Of a stretch of 64,000 nucleotides of DNA, positions 16,157-23,983 are shown one piece after another. Below the pieces are notes generated by a model. It made no database searches. It was not told the origin of the DNA and saw nothing but the letters and a program-made list of their open reading frames with translations. How positions within the stretch are numbered: the first letter of the stretch is position 1; each line of letters opens with the position of its first letter. Location of the stretch: the NCBI RefSeq assembly GCF_000379465.1, contig NZ_KB905380.1, forward strand, positions 434,001 through 498,000, read 5' to 3'. The DNA is from Sciscionella marina DSM 45152 (GTDB taxonomy: Bacteria; Actinomycetota; Actinomycetes; Mycobacteriales; Pseudonocardiaceae). The translations under genes were made by a program, and so were the position numbers.

Positions 16157-17215
16157 CTAAACCTGTTGCCAGATGGCGGCGGAGCGGCAGGCACCGAGCC
16201 CATCGGCGCGGGCCACGATCCGGCCACCGTTGACCCGCACCGCGACCTCTGTTCCGTCGCTGACCGCGGGCACCCCGACCGCCGCCGCGAGCGTGCCCCA
16301 TTCATCGTGCACCACCCGGACCGCGGGCAGGGCGCGGTCCGGGAAGGCGATCCGCAGGTAGCCGCACAGCTGGGCGAGCACGAGCCGGGCGAGCGGGGCG
16401 AGCTCCTTGGGTTCCCCGGTCACGAGCACCGCGGTCACCTCGGCACCCTCCGGCGCGGCGCGCACCGCGTCCTCGATCCCGTTGAGCCGGTGCAGGCCGA
16501 GCACCGCGAGCACCCCGTTCCCGCCCAGCCGCACGGTCTCGGCTCGCACCGCGTCGGCGATCTCGGTGACCGGCCACGGCTCGTCCACTGGCTGCGCCTT
16601 CGGCATGATCGGCGCAGGGGTCCAGGTGTCCCCGAGGTCCAGTCCGGCGAGCTCTTCGCAGGCGCGCACGGTGTTGAACGGCTCGAGGAATCCGGGCGCC
16701 GCGGCGGCCAGCTGGCTCGCCCCGTGCAGCATCGTCAGGATGTTCTCCGCCTGGCGCACCATCCGCCCGGTAGCGCCACCGCGTTCGAGGGCCAGCCCGA
16801 GCAGGATCGCGTTCAGCTTCATCAGCTGCGCGAACGGGCGCCGGGTCTGCTCGGTCACCAGCACCTCGGAGAGCAGTTCCACATCCAGGCGGGCCTCGCC
16901 CTGCTCCACGTTCGCCAGCAGCAGCTTGCTGACCCAGGCCCTGGCGAGCAGCCCGATCGAGTCCCGCGCACCCTCCCCCGGTCCGCCGATGTCCTGACCC
17001 GCCCCGCGTTCGGCCTCCTCCGCGAGCACCCCGAAATACAGCGCCCGCTTACCGGGGAAGTTGGAGTAGACCGCGCCCCTGGTCAGCCCGGCGCGCTCAG
17101 CGATGTGGTCGATCTTGGCCTCCCGGTAACCCCGCTCCACCAGGATTTCCCGGGCCGCGGCGAGCACCTTCGCCCGATTGCGTTCCTGTAGCTCCACCCG
17201 TGTCAACGCAGCCAT
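16157..17215 (-). CDS. TetR-family regulator with a long extra C-terminal domain
   Basis: This protein has 352 aa; TetR regulators usually have about 200. The HTH is at about residues 15-60 (AKVLAAAREILVERGYRE, AERAGLTRGAVYSNFPGKRAL), followed by a normal all-helical ligand domain to about 200. The remaining 150 residues are alpha/beta (GVLAVLGLHRLNGIEDAV, then AVRVVHDEWGTLAAAVGVP) and resemble a thioredoxin-like fold without a CxxC. ATG 17215 is chosen because the longer frame crosses the operator. It is divergent from the P450 and probably represses it through the palindrome at 17240-17256. Confidence 0.85.
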   Translation of the reverse strand: MAALTRVELQERNRAKVLAAAREILVERGYREAKIDHIAERAGLTRGAVYSNFPGKRALYFGVLAEEAERGAGQDIGGPGEGARDSIGLLARAWVSKLLLANVEQGEARLDVELLSEVLVTEQTRRPFAQLMKLNAILLGLALERGGATGRMVRQAENILTMLHGASQLAAAAPGFLEPFNTVRACEELAGLDLGDTWTPAPIMPKAQPVDEPWPVTEIADAVRAETVRLGGNGVLAVLGLHRLNGIEDAVRAAPEGAEVTAVLVTGEPKELAPLARLVLAQLCGYLRIAFPDRALPAVRVVHDEWGTLAAAVGVPAVSDGTEVAVRVNGGRIVARADGLGACRSAAIWQQV

Positions 17216-17239
17216 CGCGTCACGATAACGCACTACTGT

Positions 17240-17256
17240 AGATGATATGATCATCT
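17240..17256. promoter_or_regulatory. Perfect inverted repeat operator between TetR and P450 genes
   Basis: AGATGAT (17240-17246), a 3-nt spacer, and ATCATCT (17250-17256) form a perfect 7-bp inverted repeat. A consensus-like -10, TATGAT (17246-17251), lies inside it, facing the P450 gene. A TetR dimer bound here would cover both divergent promoters. Confidence 0.65.
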
Positions 17257-17287
17257 GAAGTTAACATCTGAACCGAAGGGAGCCTCC

Positions 17288-18466
17288 ATGGCCACCGCAC
17301 CGGAGCTCGACCCGACGACCCCGGCGGCGCTCGAGGACCCGTTCGCCTTCTACGCCGAGGCACGCGAACAAGCCCCGCTGATCCGCCTTGCACTCCCCGG
17401 TCTCGGCGCTATCTGGACCCTGACCAGGCACGCCGATGCGCGGGCCATGCTCGGCGACCCGCGCTTCGCGATCACCCCGGGCAGCTTTCAGACCCCACCG
17501 GGCGTTCCCGAGGAATATGTCGGTTACCTGCACACCATGTCGGAGCTGGACGGACCGGAGCACCTCCGGCTGCGCAGGCTGCTCACCCCGGCCTTCGCGC
17601 CGCGCCGGATCGCCGGATTCCGTGCCGAGATCGCCGGGATCGTGGACGGCCTGCTCGACGCCCTGCCCGTGGACGAGCCGGTCGACCTGCTCGAACGGTT
17701 CACCAAGCCGCTGCCGATGGAGGTGATCTGCGCGATCGCCGGGATCCGGGAACCCGAGCGGCCACGCTGGCACGAGTTCGGCGCGACGATCGTGTCCGGC
17801 GCAGGCTCGGCGTTCGGGGCGGCGGTCCCGGAGTTCGTCGAGGCAGCCAAAGCGGAGGTGGCGGCGCGCAGGCGGGAACCGGGAACGGACCTGGTCTCCG
17901 ATCTCGTGCGCACCGCGACCGAGGACGGCGACCGGCTCACCGATACCGAGGTCGTCACGCTGATCTGGCACCTGCTGCTCGCCGGCCAGACCCCGGTGAA
18001 CCTCATCGCCAACGCGGTCGAGGCGCTGCTGCACCATCCGGACCAGCTCGCCGCGCTGCGGGCCGACCATGGACTGATCCCCTCGGCGGTCGAGGAGTTC
18101 CTGCGCTGATGTGGGCCGAATCTGCTCGCGATCCCCCGCTATGCCGGTGCGGACGTCGAGCTGCACGGCCACACCGTCCGCAAGGGGGAACCGGTCATCG
18201 CCGCGCTCGGTTCGGCCAACCGGGATCCGCGGGTGTTCACCGAACCGGACCGGCTGGACATCACCAGGAGTACGACCGGGCACCTCGGCTTCGGACACGG
18301 CCCGCACTTCTGCCTCGGCGCCTCGATCGCCAGGGCACAGGCCGAGATCGCGCTCGGTGCCCTTCTGAAGCGGTACCCGGAGCTCGCGTTCGCCGCCGAG
18401 CCGAAACGCAACTGCGATGGCGGCACCTGGCGGCTCGCCGCGCTCCCGGTGCGCCTGACCGGATAG
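17288..18466 (+). pseudogene. Cytochrome P450 interrupted by an in-frame TGA at codon 274
   Basis: One reading frame carries a complete P450 from ATG 17288 to TAG 18464-18466, except for a TGA at 18107-18109. Upstream are the ExxR helix (VEEFLR) and an I-helix segment LLLAGQTPVNLIANAV without the usual acid. Downstream, in the same frame, CGPNLLAIPRYAG is followed by the haem loop FGHGPHFCLG with the axial Cys. Family members have Trp between LR and CGP, so a single TGG-to-TGA change explains the break. Without readthrough the haem Cys is lost. It may be a recent nonsense mutation or a sequencing error. Confidence 0.82.
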
Positions 18467-18470
18467 CGGT

Positions 18471-18490
18471 ACTACTACAAACATAGTAGT
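18471..18490. promoter_or_regulatory. Perfect inverted repeat upstream of a flavin monooxygenase
   Basis: ACTACTA (18471-18477), a 6-nt spacer, and TAGTAGT (18484-18490) form a perfect 7-bp inverted repeat ending 8 nt before the ATG at 18499. TAGTGT (18487-18492) inside it could be a -10 for a leaderless transcript, so a bound repressor would block initiation. It differs from the operator at 17240. Confidence 0.6.
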
Positions 18491-18498
18491 GTCGCGTC

Positions 18499-19557
18499 AT
18501 GAGCAGGAACGCGACGATCATCGGCGCGGGTATCGCCGGTCTTGCCGCGGCGATTCACCTGCGAACGCACGGCTGGCGGGTGGAGGTGCACGAGCGGGAC
18601 CCGGTGCTTTCGGTCAACGGCACCGCGCTCACCCTGTGGCCCGGCGCGATGGCGGCGCTTGACACCCTCGGGCTCGGCGAGCGCGCGCGGGAGCTCGGGC
18701 TGACCGCGGTCCGGGGCGAATACCTGCGCGCGAACGGCAGCCGGATCACCCCGGTCGATCTCGCGGCCATCGAGCGCAAGACCGGTGAACCGCTGCGGTT
18801 CGTGTCCCGCCCCGCACTGCTCGGCCTGCTCACCGAGGCACTGCCGCCGGATGTGCTGCACCTCGGCTCGCCGGTGTCCGCGGGGGAACTGCCCGCCGCC
18901 GAGGTGCTCATCGGGGCGGACGGGCTGCGCAGCACCGTGCGGGCCGTACTGTTCGGTGCGCGATTCCGGGCCCGCTACACGGGTTCCACCGTCTGGCGCG
19001 GCAGCGCGAACCGGGCGGCCACGGCCATGACCGAGACCTGGAGCGAGGGCTGCCTGTTCGGCACCACTCCCCAGGACGGCGGGCGCACCAACTGGTACGC
19101 GAGCGCACCGGCGCTGGAGACCGATCGCTGCCCGGACGGGGAACCCGCGGCCCTGCGCGCCCGGTTCGGCGGCTGGCACTCCGGAATCCGTGCGGTGCTG
19201 GACGATCTCGACGAACACTCCGTGCTCCGGCACGGGCTCTACACCCTCGATCCGCCGCTGCCCGGTTATGTGCGCGGGAACGCCGTGCTGCTCGGGGACG
19301 CCGCGCACGCGATGAGCCCGACACTGGGCCGGGGCGGGTGCGAGGCCCTGATCGACGGCGTGGTGCTCGCCCGGGAACTAGTCGAGCGCGCCCGGATCGC
19401 CGACGCGCTCACCGCCTATGACGCGCGGCGGCGCAGACCGACCCAGCGCCTCGCCCGCGCGGCCGGGCTGGTCGCCAGGATGGCCGAGGTGCGCAGGCAC
19501 ACCGCGCCGCGGGACACCGCACTCAGACTGGCCATGCGGCTGAGTCCGGCCGGTTAG
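18499..19557 (+). CDS. FAD-dependent monooxygenase (class A)
   Basis: This 352-aa flavoprotein has the FAD motif GAGIAGLAAAIHLRTHG (about residues 9-25), the GADGLRSTVR motif near 140 and the GDAAHAMSPTLGRGGCEAL motif near 265. It resembles FAD-binding hydroxylases related to zeaxanthin epoxidase and to tailoring oxygenases in antibiotic pathways. It follows the broken P450 by 32 nt, with its own operator. Substrate unknown. Confidence 0.85.
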   Translation: MSRNATIIGAGIAGLAAAIHLRTHGWRVEVHERDPVLSVNGTALTLWPGAMAALDTLGLGERARELGLTAVRGEYLRANGSRITPVDLAAIERKTGEPLRFVSRPALLGLLTEALPPDVLHLGSPVSAGELPAAEVLIGADGLRSTVRAVLFGARFRARYTGSTVWRGSANRAATAMTETWSEGCLFGTTPQDGGRTNWYASAPALETDRCPDGEPAALRARFGGWHSGIRAVLDDLDEHSVLRHGLYTLDPPLPGYVRGNAVLLGDAAHAMSPTLGRGGCEALIDGVVLARELVERARIADALTAYDARRRRPTQRLARAAGLVARMAEVRRHTAPRDTALRLAMRLSPAG

Positions 19558-19838
19558 CCGCCCGCCTGCCGGATGGCGAGGTCGAGCAGACCGGGGAACC
19601 GCTGCTCCAGATCGGCCCGCCGCAGGCTCCTCGCCCCTTTCTCGCCTTCGCGGTGTGCGGGCTGTTCCTCAGTCACGTGCCCGCCTACCTCGGCTCACTG
19701 TCCGGCAGCGCCGGGCCGGGCCGTTCTCCGCTTGCTACGTGCTGGTGCACCTCGGTGTCGGCCTGCTCGGCGCGATGTCCAGCTCCTCCTGCTGATCGGG
19801 CTCCCCGGGAGCAGGACCGCCACGGCGCGGAGCACCGG
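19558..19838. pseudogene. Decayed region with fragments of a membrane transporter and of a regulator C-terminus
   Basis: No intact gene is present. On the plus strand, FAVCGLFLSHVPAYLGSLSG (from 19647) looks like a transporter helix of MFS type. The match then jumps frame to CYVLVHLGVGLLGAMSS and again to LLLIGLPGSR, as in a decayed gene. On the minus strand, LRRADLEQRFPGLLDLAIRQ-AGG ends in a stop near 19559 and resembles the tail of a small regulator. I read this as remnants of a lost transporter/regulator pair, with low certainty. Confidence 0.35.
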
Positions 19839-20573
19839 TCAGGCGGGACCACCATCCGGACCGGTCTCGGCGAGTGGCCGGTCCGGATCCAGCTGCACGC
19901 CGACCGTGCGCAGGGTGTCGTCGATCATCCGCCATACCAGCCCGTTGAGCAGGCCCGCCAGCTCCTCGCGGCTCAGTTCTCCGGGGTTCGTCAGCCAGCG
20001 CGCGGTGCTCGATTCGACGAGCCCGACCACGCCGAAAGCCACCGGCTCGGCCACCTTGGTCTCGGCGCCGAAGCGGGGCAGGTAGTACTCGAACAGGGCG
20101 GCCAGCTGCCCGGCGATCGCGGTCTTGGCGTCGGTGATCGCATCGGTGCCGTCCGGTCGCGCGGACAGCGAGTGCATGCTCAGGTAGCGGTACAGCGGCT
20201 CGTGTTCGACCAGCCAGCCGATGTGCGCTTCGATCGCGGACCGGATCATCGCGGCCGGGCTGCTGCGCGGGCTCAGCGCCGGTGCGAGCTCGGTGTTCAG
20301 CATCTCGATCGCGCGCCGGACCACCTCGGCGGCGAGATCCGCGGCATCCGCGAAGTACTTGTACAACCGGGTGCGCCCGACCCCGGCCTCTTCGGCGATC
20401 CGTTCGACCGAGACATCCGGGCCGTGTTCGGCGATCGCGCGCACCGCGGCCTCCACGAACTCGGCACGGCGCCGTTCCCGCTGACCGGCCCAGCGCGCGG
20501 CACGGCCGTCGACCTGGTCACGGGCACGATCGGAAGAAACGGTCACCCCTGAGAGTGTACGGCTGTTCTTCAC
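19839..20573 (-). CDS. TetR-family transcriptional regulator
   Basis: This protein has 244 aa from the GTG at 20573, or fewer if a GTG near 20546 is used. The HTH lies at about residues 35-80 (AEFVEAAVRAIAEHGPDVS, AEEAGVGRTRLYKYFADAA). The C-terminal helical domain (AAMIRSAIEAHIGWLVEH) should bind a small, probably lipophilic ligand. It is divergent from the AurF-like oxygenase and FprB-like reductase and probably controls them. An imperfect dyad with ACAG and CTGT 7 nt apart (about 20590-20604) lies between them. Confidence 0.85.
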   Translation of the reverse strand: MKNSRTLSGVTVSSDRARDQVDGRAARWAGQRERRRAEFVEAAVRAIAEHGPDVSVERIAEEAGVGRTRLYKYFADAADLAAEVVRRAIEMLNTELAPALSPRSSPAAMIRSAIEAHIGWLVEHEPLYRYLSMHSLSARPDGTDAITDAKTAIAGQLAALFEYYLPRFGAETKVAEPVAFGVVGLVESSTARWLTNPGELSREELAGLLNGLVWRMIDDTLRTVGVQLDPDRPLAETGPDGGPA

Positions 20574-20637
20574 AGGCAGTTATGGGGTACAGTTTGTCCC
20601 TGTTACCGAAAGTCCGGGGTAAATGGAGGTTCGGACA

Positions 20638-21546
20638 ATGACCGGTGCGACACGGACCACGGCACACAGCGCGGCGGATGACGACGTCTCGCGCCGGCTG
20701 CTCGAATCCTCGGCGACGCTGTCCTACGACCCGATGACCGAGATCGACTGGGAGGCCCCGCTTCCCGAGGACGGCTACGGGCTCAATCCCGAGTGGAGCA
20801 CGCTGTACGGCACTCCGCTCTGGGACGAGATGACCGAGGCGCAGCGGGTCACGCTCACCAGGCACGAGGTGTGCTCGATCATGAGCACCGGCATCTGGTT
20901 CGAGATGATCCTGCAGCAGATGATCCTGCGCGATCAGTACGTGCACAACCCGGCGAACGCAGAGTTCCAGTTCGCATTGACCGAGATCGCCGACGAGTGC
21001 CGCCACTCGATCATGTTCGCCCGCACCTGCGCGAAGCTCGACGTTCCCGCCTACTTCCCGCGCAAGGACGTCGTGGAGGCCGCGCGGGTCTTCAAGTCCG
21101 TCGCGGGCGGGGAGGTCGCCTATGGCGGCACCCTGGTCGCCGAGGAAGTACTGGACGTGATGCAGCGGGACTGGATGCGCGGGGAGAACGTGCTGGACAT
21201 CGTGCGCACCAGCTCGAAGATCCACGTGGTCGAGGAATCCCGGCACATGAAGTTCGCCCGCCAGGAGATCCGCGAGCACATGGAGGGAATCAGCCCGCTG
21301 CGCCGCCGGGCCAGCGCAGCCCTGATCGCGCTCGGTGCCTCGGTGATCGTGCGCAGCCTCGTCAACTACGGCGTGTACCGCGCCGCGGGCCTGGACACCC
21401 GGCGCGCGGTCGAGGCCGCGGCGAACAATCCGCACCGCCGCTCGATGATGCGTACCGCCTGCGCGGGATTGATGGAGTTCCTGGACGAGGCGGGACTGCT
21501 CACCCGTCCCGCGGTGGCCATCTATCGCCGCGTGCACATGATCTGA
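20638..21546 (+). CDS. AurF-like diiron oxygenase
   Basis: This 302-aa all-helical non-haem diiron protein has ligands of the ferritin type: Glu in TRHEVCSIMSTG, ExxxH in EIADECRHSIMF and ExxxH in HVVEESRHMKFAR. AurF and CmlI, the founding enzymes, oxidise aryl-amines to nitro groups; other members act on lipids or are uncharacterised. ATG 20638 is chosen because GGAGG lies 8 nt upstream; the ATG at 20623 would leave that site inside the gene. Seven nt later comes a ferredoxin-reductase fusion, its probable electron source. The pair matches Mycobacterium tuberculosis Rv0885-Rv0886. Confidence 0.85.
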   Translation: MTGATRTTAHSAADDDVSRRLLESSATLSYDPMTEIDWEAPLPEDGYGLNPEWSTLYGTPLWDEMTEAQRVTLTRHEVCSIMSTGIWFEMILQQMILRDQYVHNPANAEFQFALTEIADECRHSIMFARTCAKLDVPAYFPRKDVVEAARVFKSVAGGEVAYGGTLVAEEVLDVMQRDWMRGENVLDIVRTSSKIHVVEESRHMKFARQEIREHMEGISPLRRRASAALIALGASVIVRSLVNYGVYRAAGLDTRRAVEAAANNPHRRSMMRTACAGLMEFLDEAGLLTRPAVAIYRRVHMI

Positions 21547-21553
21547 CGCGGTC

Positions 21554-23002
21554 ATGGCCTACGCGATCACGCAGACCTGCTGCAACGACGCCTCCTGCGT
21601 TTCGGTGTGCCCGGTCAACTGCATCCATCCCACCCCGGACGAGCCGGATTTCGGCACCACCGAGATGCTCTACATCGACCCGGCGACCTGCATCGACTGC
21701 GGCGCTTGCGCGGACGCCTGCCCGGTGGACGCGGTGCGCCCCGCCGATCTGCTCTCCGGTCCCGAGCGGGTGTACTCCGAGCTCAACCGCGCGCATTTCG
21801 CGGACGAATCACCGGGAACGGTGTGGGGCGCGCCCCGGTTCCCGCGTTCGCTGCCCTCGGCGGCCTCGGCTCCCCGGGTGGCGGTGGTGGGCACCGGTCC
21901 CGCGGCCGGGTACACCGTGCAGTCGCTGCTGCGTTCCACGGACGCCGAGATCACCGTGCTGGACCGTGCTCCGCTCGCGGGCGGGCTCGTCCGGTTCGGG
22001 GTGGCCCCGGATCATCCCGCCACCAAACGGATCGGGGACACCTTCGCCGGCGCGCTCCGGCATCCCCGGGTACGGGTACGGCTCGGCGTCGAGATCGGCG
22101 GGAACCTCAGCCATGCCGAACTGGCCGCGCACCATCACGCGGTGATCTACGCGGTGGGCGCCGAGGCGAGCAAAGACCTCGGCATTCCCGGTGAATCGCT
22201 TCCCGGCAGCCTGGCCGCGACCACGGTGGTGCGCTGGTACAACGGCTCCCCCGAGGTCCCGGAGGACGCGGTGGACCTGGCCGGCGAGCGCGCGGTGATC
22301 GTGGGCAACGGCAATGTGGCACTGGACATCGCGCGGATCCTGCTCAGCGACCCCGACGAGCTCTCCGACACCCCGATCGCGGGGCGCGCACTGGCCGCGC
22401 TGCGGGCGAGCAAGGTCCGCGAGGTCGTGCTGCTCGGGCGGCGCGGACCGGAGCACGCCGCCTACACCCGTTCGGAATTCCTCGCCATGCGCGAACTTCG
22501 CGGCGTCACGGTGCACGTCGACGAGCGCGGCGGCGAATCCACGGCGGCGGATCCGGATTCGAAGGCCGCACTGCTGCGTGGGCTGCCGAGCGGTCCGGTC
22601 GATCTGGGTTTCCCGCCCCCCGAAGGCAAGCGGCTGCTGCTGCGCTTCGGTTCCGCACCGAGCGCGGTGCTCGGCGAACACGGGGTCCGTGCGGTCCGGG
22701 TGGACGGGGAGGATGTTCCGGCAGGCCTGTTCATCCGGTCCATCGGATGCCGCGGGGTGCCCGTTCCCGGGGTCCCCTTCGACGCGGCCAGCGGGGTCAT
22801 CCCGAACGAGCGCGGCCGGGTGGACGCGCCGGGGACCTACGTGGTCGGCTGGGCCAAACGCGGGGCACACGGCGGGATCGGGGCCAACCGTGGCTGCGCG
22901 GCCGAGACGGTGGACACCCTGATCGACGACATCGTGGCCGGGCGGCTCGCCGAACCCGCACGCGGGCCCAAGGACTTCGAGCGGCTGCTGCGCGGTCGCT
23001 AG
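21554..23002 (+). CDS. fprB: Ferredoxin/ferredoxin-NADP+ reductase fusion (FprB-like)
   Basis: This protein has 482 aa. The first 75 residues are a bacterial ferredoxin with two cluster motifs (CCNDASCVSVCPVNCIHP and CIDCGACADACPVDAV). The rest is an adrenodoxin-reductase-like flavoprotein with FAD motif GTGPAAGYTVQ near 115 and NADP motif GNGNVALDIAR near 253. It should move electrons from NADPH through FAD to its own iron-sulfur clusters and on to an oxygenase, most likely the diiron enzyme encoded 7 nt upstream. The stop overlaps the convergent LLM gene by 4 nt. Confidence 0.9.
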   Translation: MAYAITQTCCNDASCVSVCPVNCIHPTPDEPDFGTTEMLYIDPATCIDCGACADACPVDAVRPADLLSGPERVYSELNRAHFADESPGTVWGAPRFPRSLPSAASAPRVAVVGTGPAAGYTVQSLLRSTDAEITVLDRAPLAGGLVRFGVAPDHPATKRIGDTFAGALRHPRVRVRLGVEIGGNLSHAELAAHHHAVIYAVGAEASKDLGIPGESLPGSLAATTVVRWYNGSPEVPEDAVDLAGERAVIVGNGNVALDIARILLSDPDELSDTPIAGRALAALRASKVREVVLLGRRGPEHAAYTRSEFLAMRELRGVTVHVDERGGESTAADPDSKAALLRGLPSGPVDLGFPPPEGKRLLLRFGSAPSAVLGEHGVRAVRVDGEDVPAGLFIRSIGCRGVPVPGVPFDAASGVIPNERGRVDAPGTYVVGWAKRGAHGGIGANRGCAAETVDTLIDDIVAGRLAEPARGPKDFERLLRGR

Positions 23003-23850
23003 AACCGCGGCGGTCCGGCCTGCACCCGCCGCAGTACCGGATCCAGCCGGATGATGTCCGCGTCGATGGGGCGCCGTTCGTCCCACCAGTTCGCGCCCGC
23101 CTCGGCGAGCGGCCCGACCAGTTCGGCCGCGGCCCCCGGGTCCGCCGGAGAGACCCCGCCGACCACGATGTCGAACGGCCCGGAAGCGGTCCGAGCGTGC
23201 GCGAACGCGGTGAGTTCGCGAACCTGTTCCGGCGCGGGGGCGGTCCCGTGGTCGGCGCCGGGAAAGAACGGGATCATCCCGTCCCAGCGCAGCGCGCGGC
23301 GCATCGGGCCGCGGCGGGGCCAGTTCCCGGCGATCCACACCGGTACCCGCGGCCGCTGCACCGGCGGCGGCAACAGGGCGACATCCCGCGCGGTGTAGTG
23401 CTTTCCTTCATGGTCGACCGGCTCGCCCGTCCAGTACCGGCCGAGTAGTCCGAGCCCCTCGTCCAGTCGTTCGGCGAGCAGCACCGGATCGGTCGGTTCG
23501 CCGAAACTGCCGTACTCGTCCTCGATCGGCGCGCCGAGCCCCGCGCCGAAAACCACGCGCCCCTCGCTCATGTTGTCCAAAGTGGACACCTGCCTGGCCA
23601 GCTGCTGCGGGCGGCGCCGCGCGACGGGCGTGACCATGGCACCGAGCCGGACGCGGTTCGTGGCCTGCGCTATGGCGCCCAGCAGCAGCCAGGGATCCGC
23701 GATCGGGTAACCGAGCCGTTTGTCGAACAGCACATGGTCCCAGACGAACACCGCGTCCCAGCCCGCTTCCTCGGCGGCCACCGCCACCTGGGTCACCGCG
23801 CGCGCGTCGGCGAAGTCCCCGAAGTTCGGAATATTGATCGAGTACCGCAT
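22999..23850 (-). CDS. LLM-class (luciferase-like) flavin or F420-dependent oxidoreductase
   Basis: This 283-aa TIM-barrel oxidoreductase has the typical start MRYSINIPNFGDFADAR, the WDAVFVWDH segment and RVRLGAMVTPVARRRP near residues 67-82, followed by GRVVFGAGLG. Actinobacterial members often use coenzyme F420, but the cofactor cannot be settled from the sequence. It is convergent with fprB and divergent from the TetX-like gene. Role unknown. Confidence 0.85.
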   Translation of the reverse strand: MRYSINIPNFGDFADARAVTQVAVAAEEAGWDAVFVWDHVLFDKRLGYPIADPWLLLGAIAQATNRVRLGAMVTPVARRRPQQLARQVSTLDNMSEGRVVFGAGLGAPIEDEYGSFGEPTDPVLLAERLDEGLGLLGRYWTGEPVDHEGKHYTARDVALLPPPVQRPRVPVWIAGNWPRRGPMRRALRWDGMIPFFPGADHGTAPAPEQVRELTAFAHARTASGPFDIVVGGVSPADPGAAAELVGPLAEAGANWWDERRPIDADIIRLDPVLRRVQAGPPRF

Positions 23851-23931
23851 GTCCGGATCCTCCCGTTCGACCTGCCGACCGAGACTAGATCAACCGTGCT
23901 TCGTTCGGAAACTCATATTCGCGCCGATTCC

Positions 23932-23964
23932 GAAGTCGCTTGACTTCTCTGGAACGATGTTCCA
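23932..23964 (+). promoter_or_regulatory. Promoter with two adjacent palindromes upstream of the TetX-like gene
   Basis: GAAGTC (23932-23937) and GACTTC (23942-23947) form one inverted repeat. TGGAAC (23950-23955) and GTTCCA (23959-23964) form a second, 3 nt after the first. A TTGACT -35 (23940-23945) overlaps the first; the -10 region (about 23963-23969) is weak. The layout suggests tight repression by one or two dimeric regulators, none encoded next door. Confidence 0.6.
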
Positions 23965-23983
23965 TCAATCGAAGGAGCCCATC

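Noticed and set aside
18107-18109. Selenocysteine or programmed recoding at the P450 TGA
   Set aside because: No selenocysteine-type hairpin was seen after the TGA, and the position corresponds to Trp, not Cys; a nonsense change is simpler.
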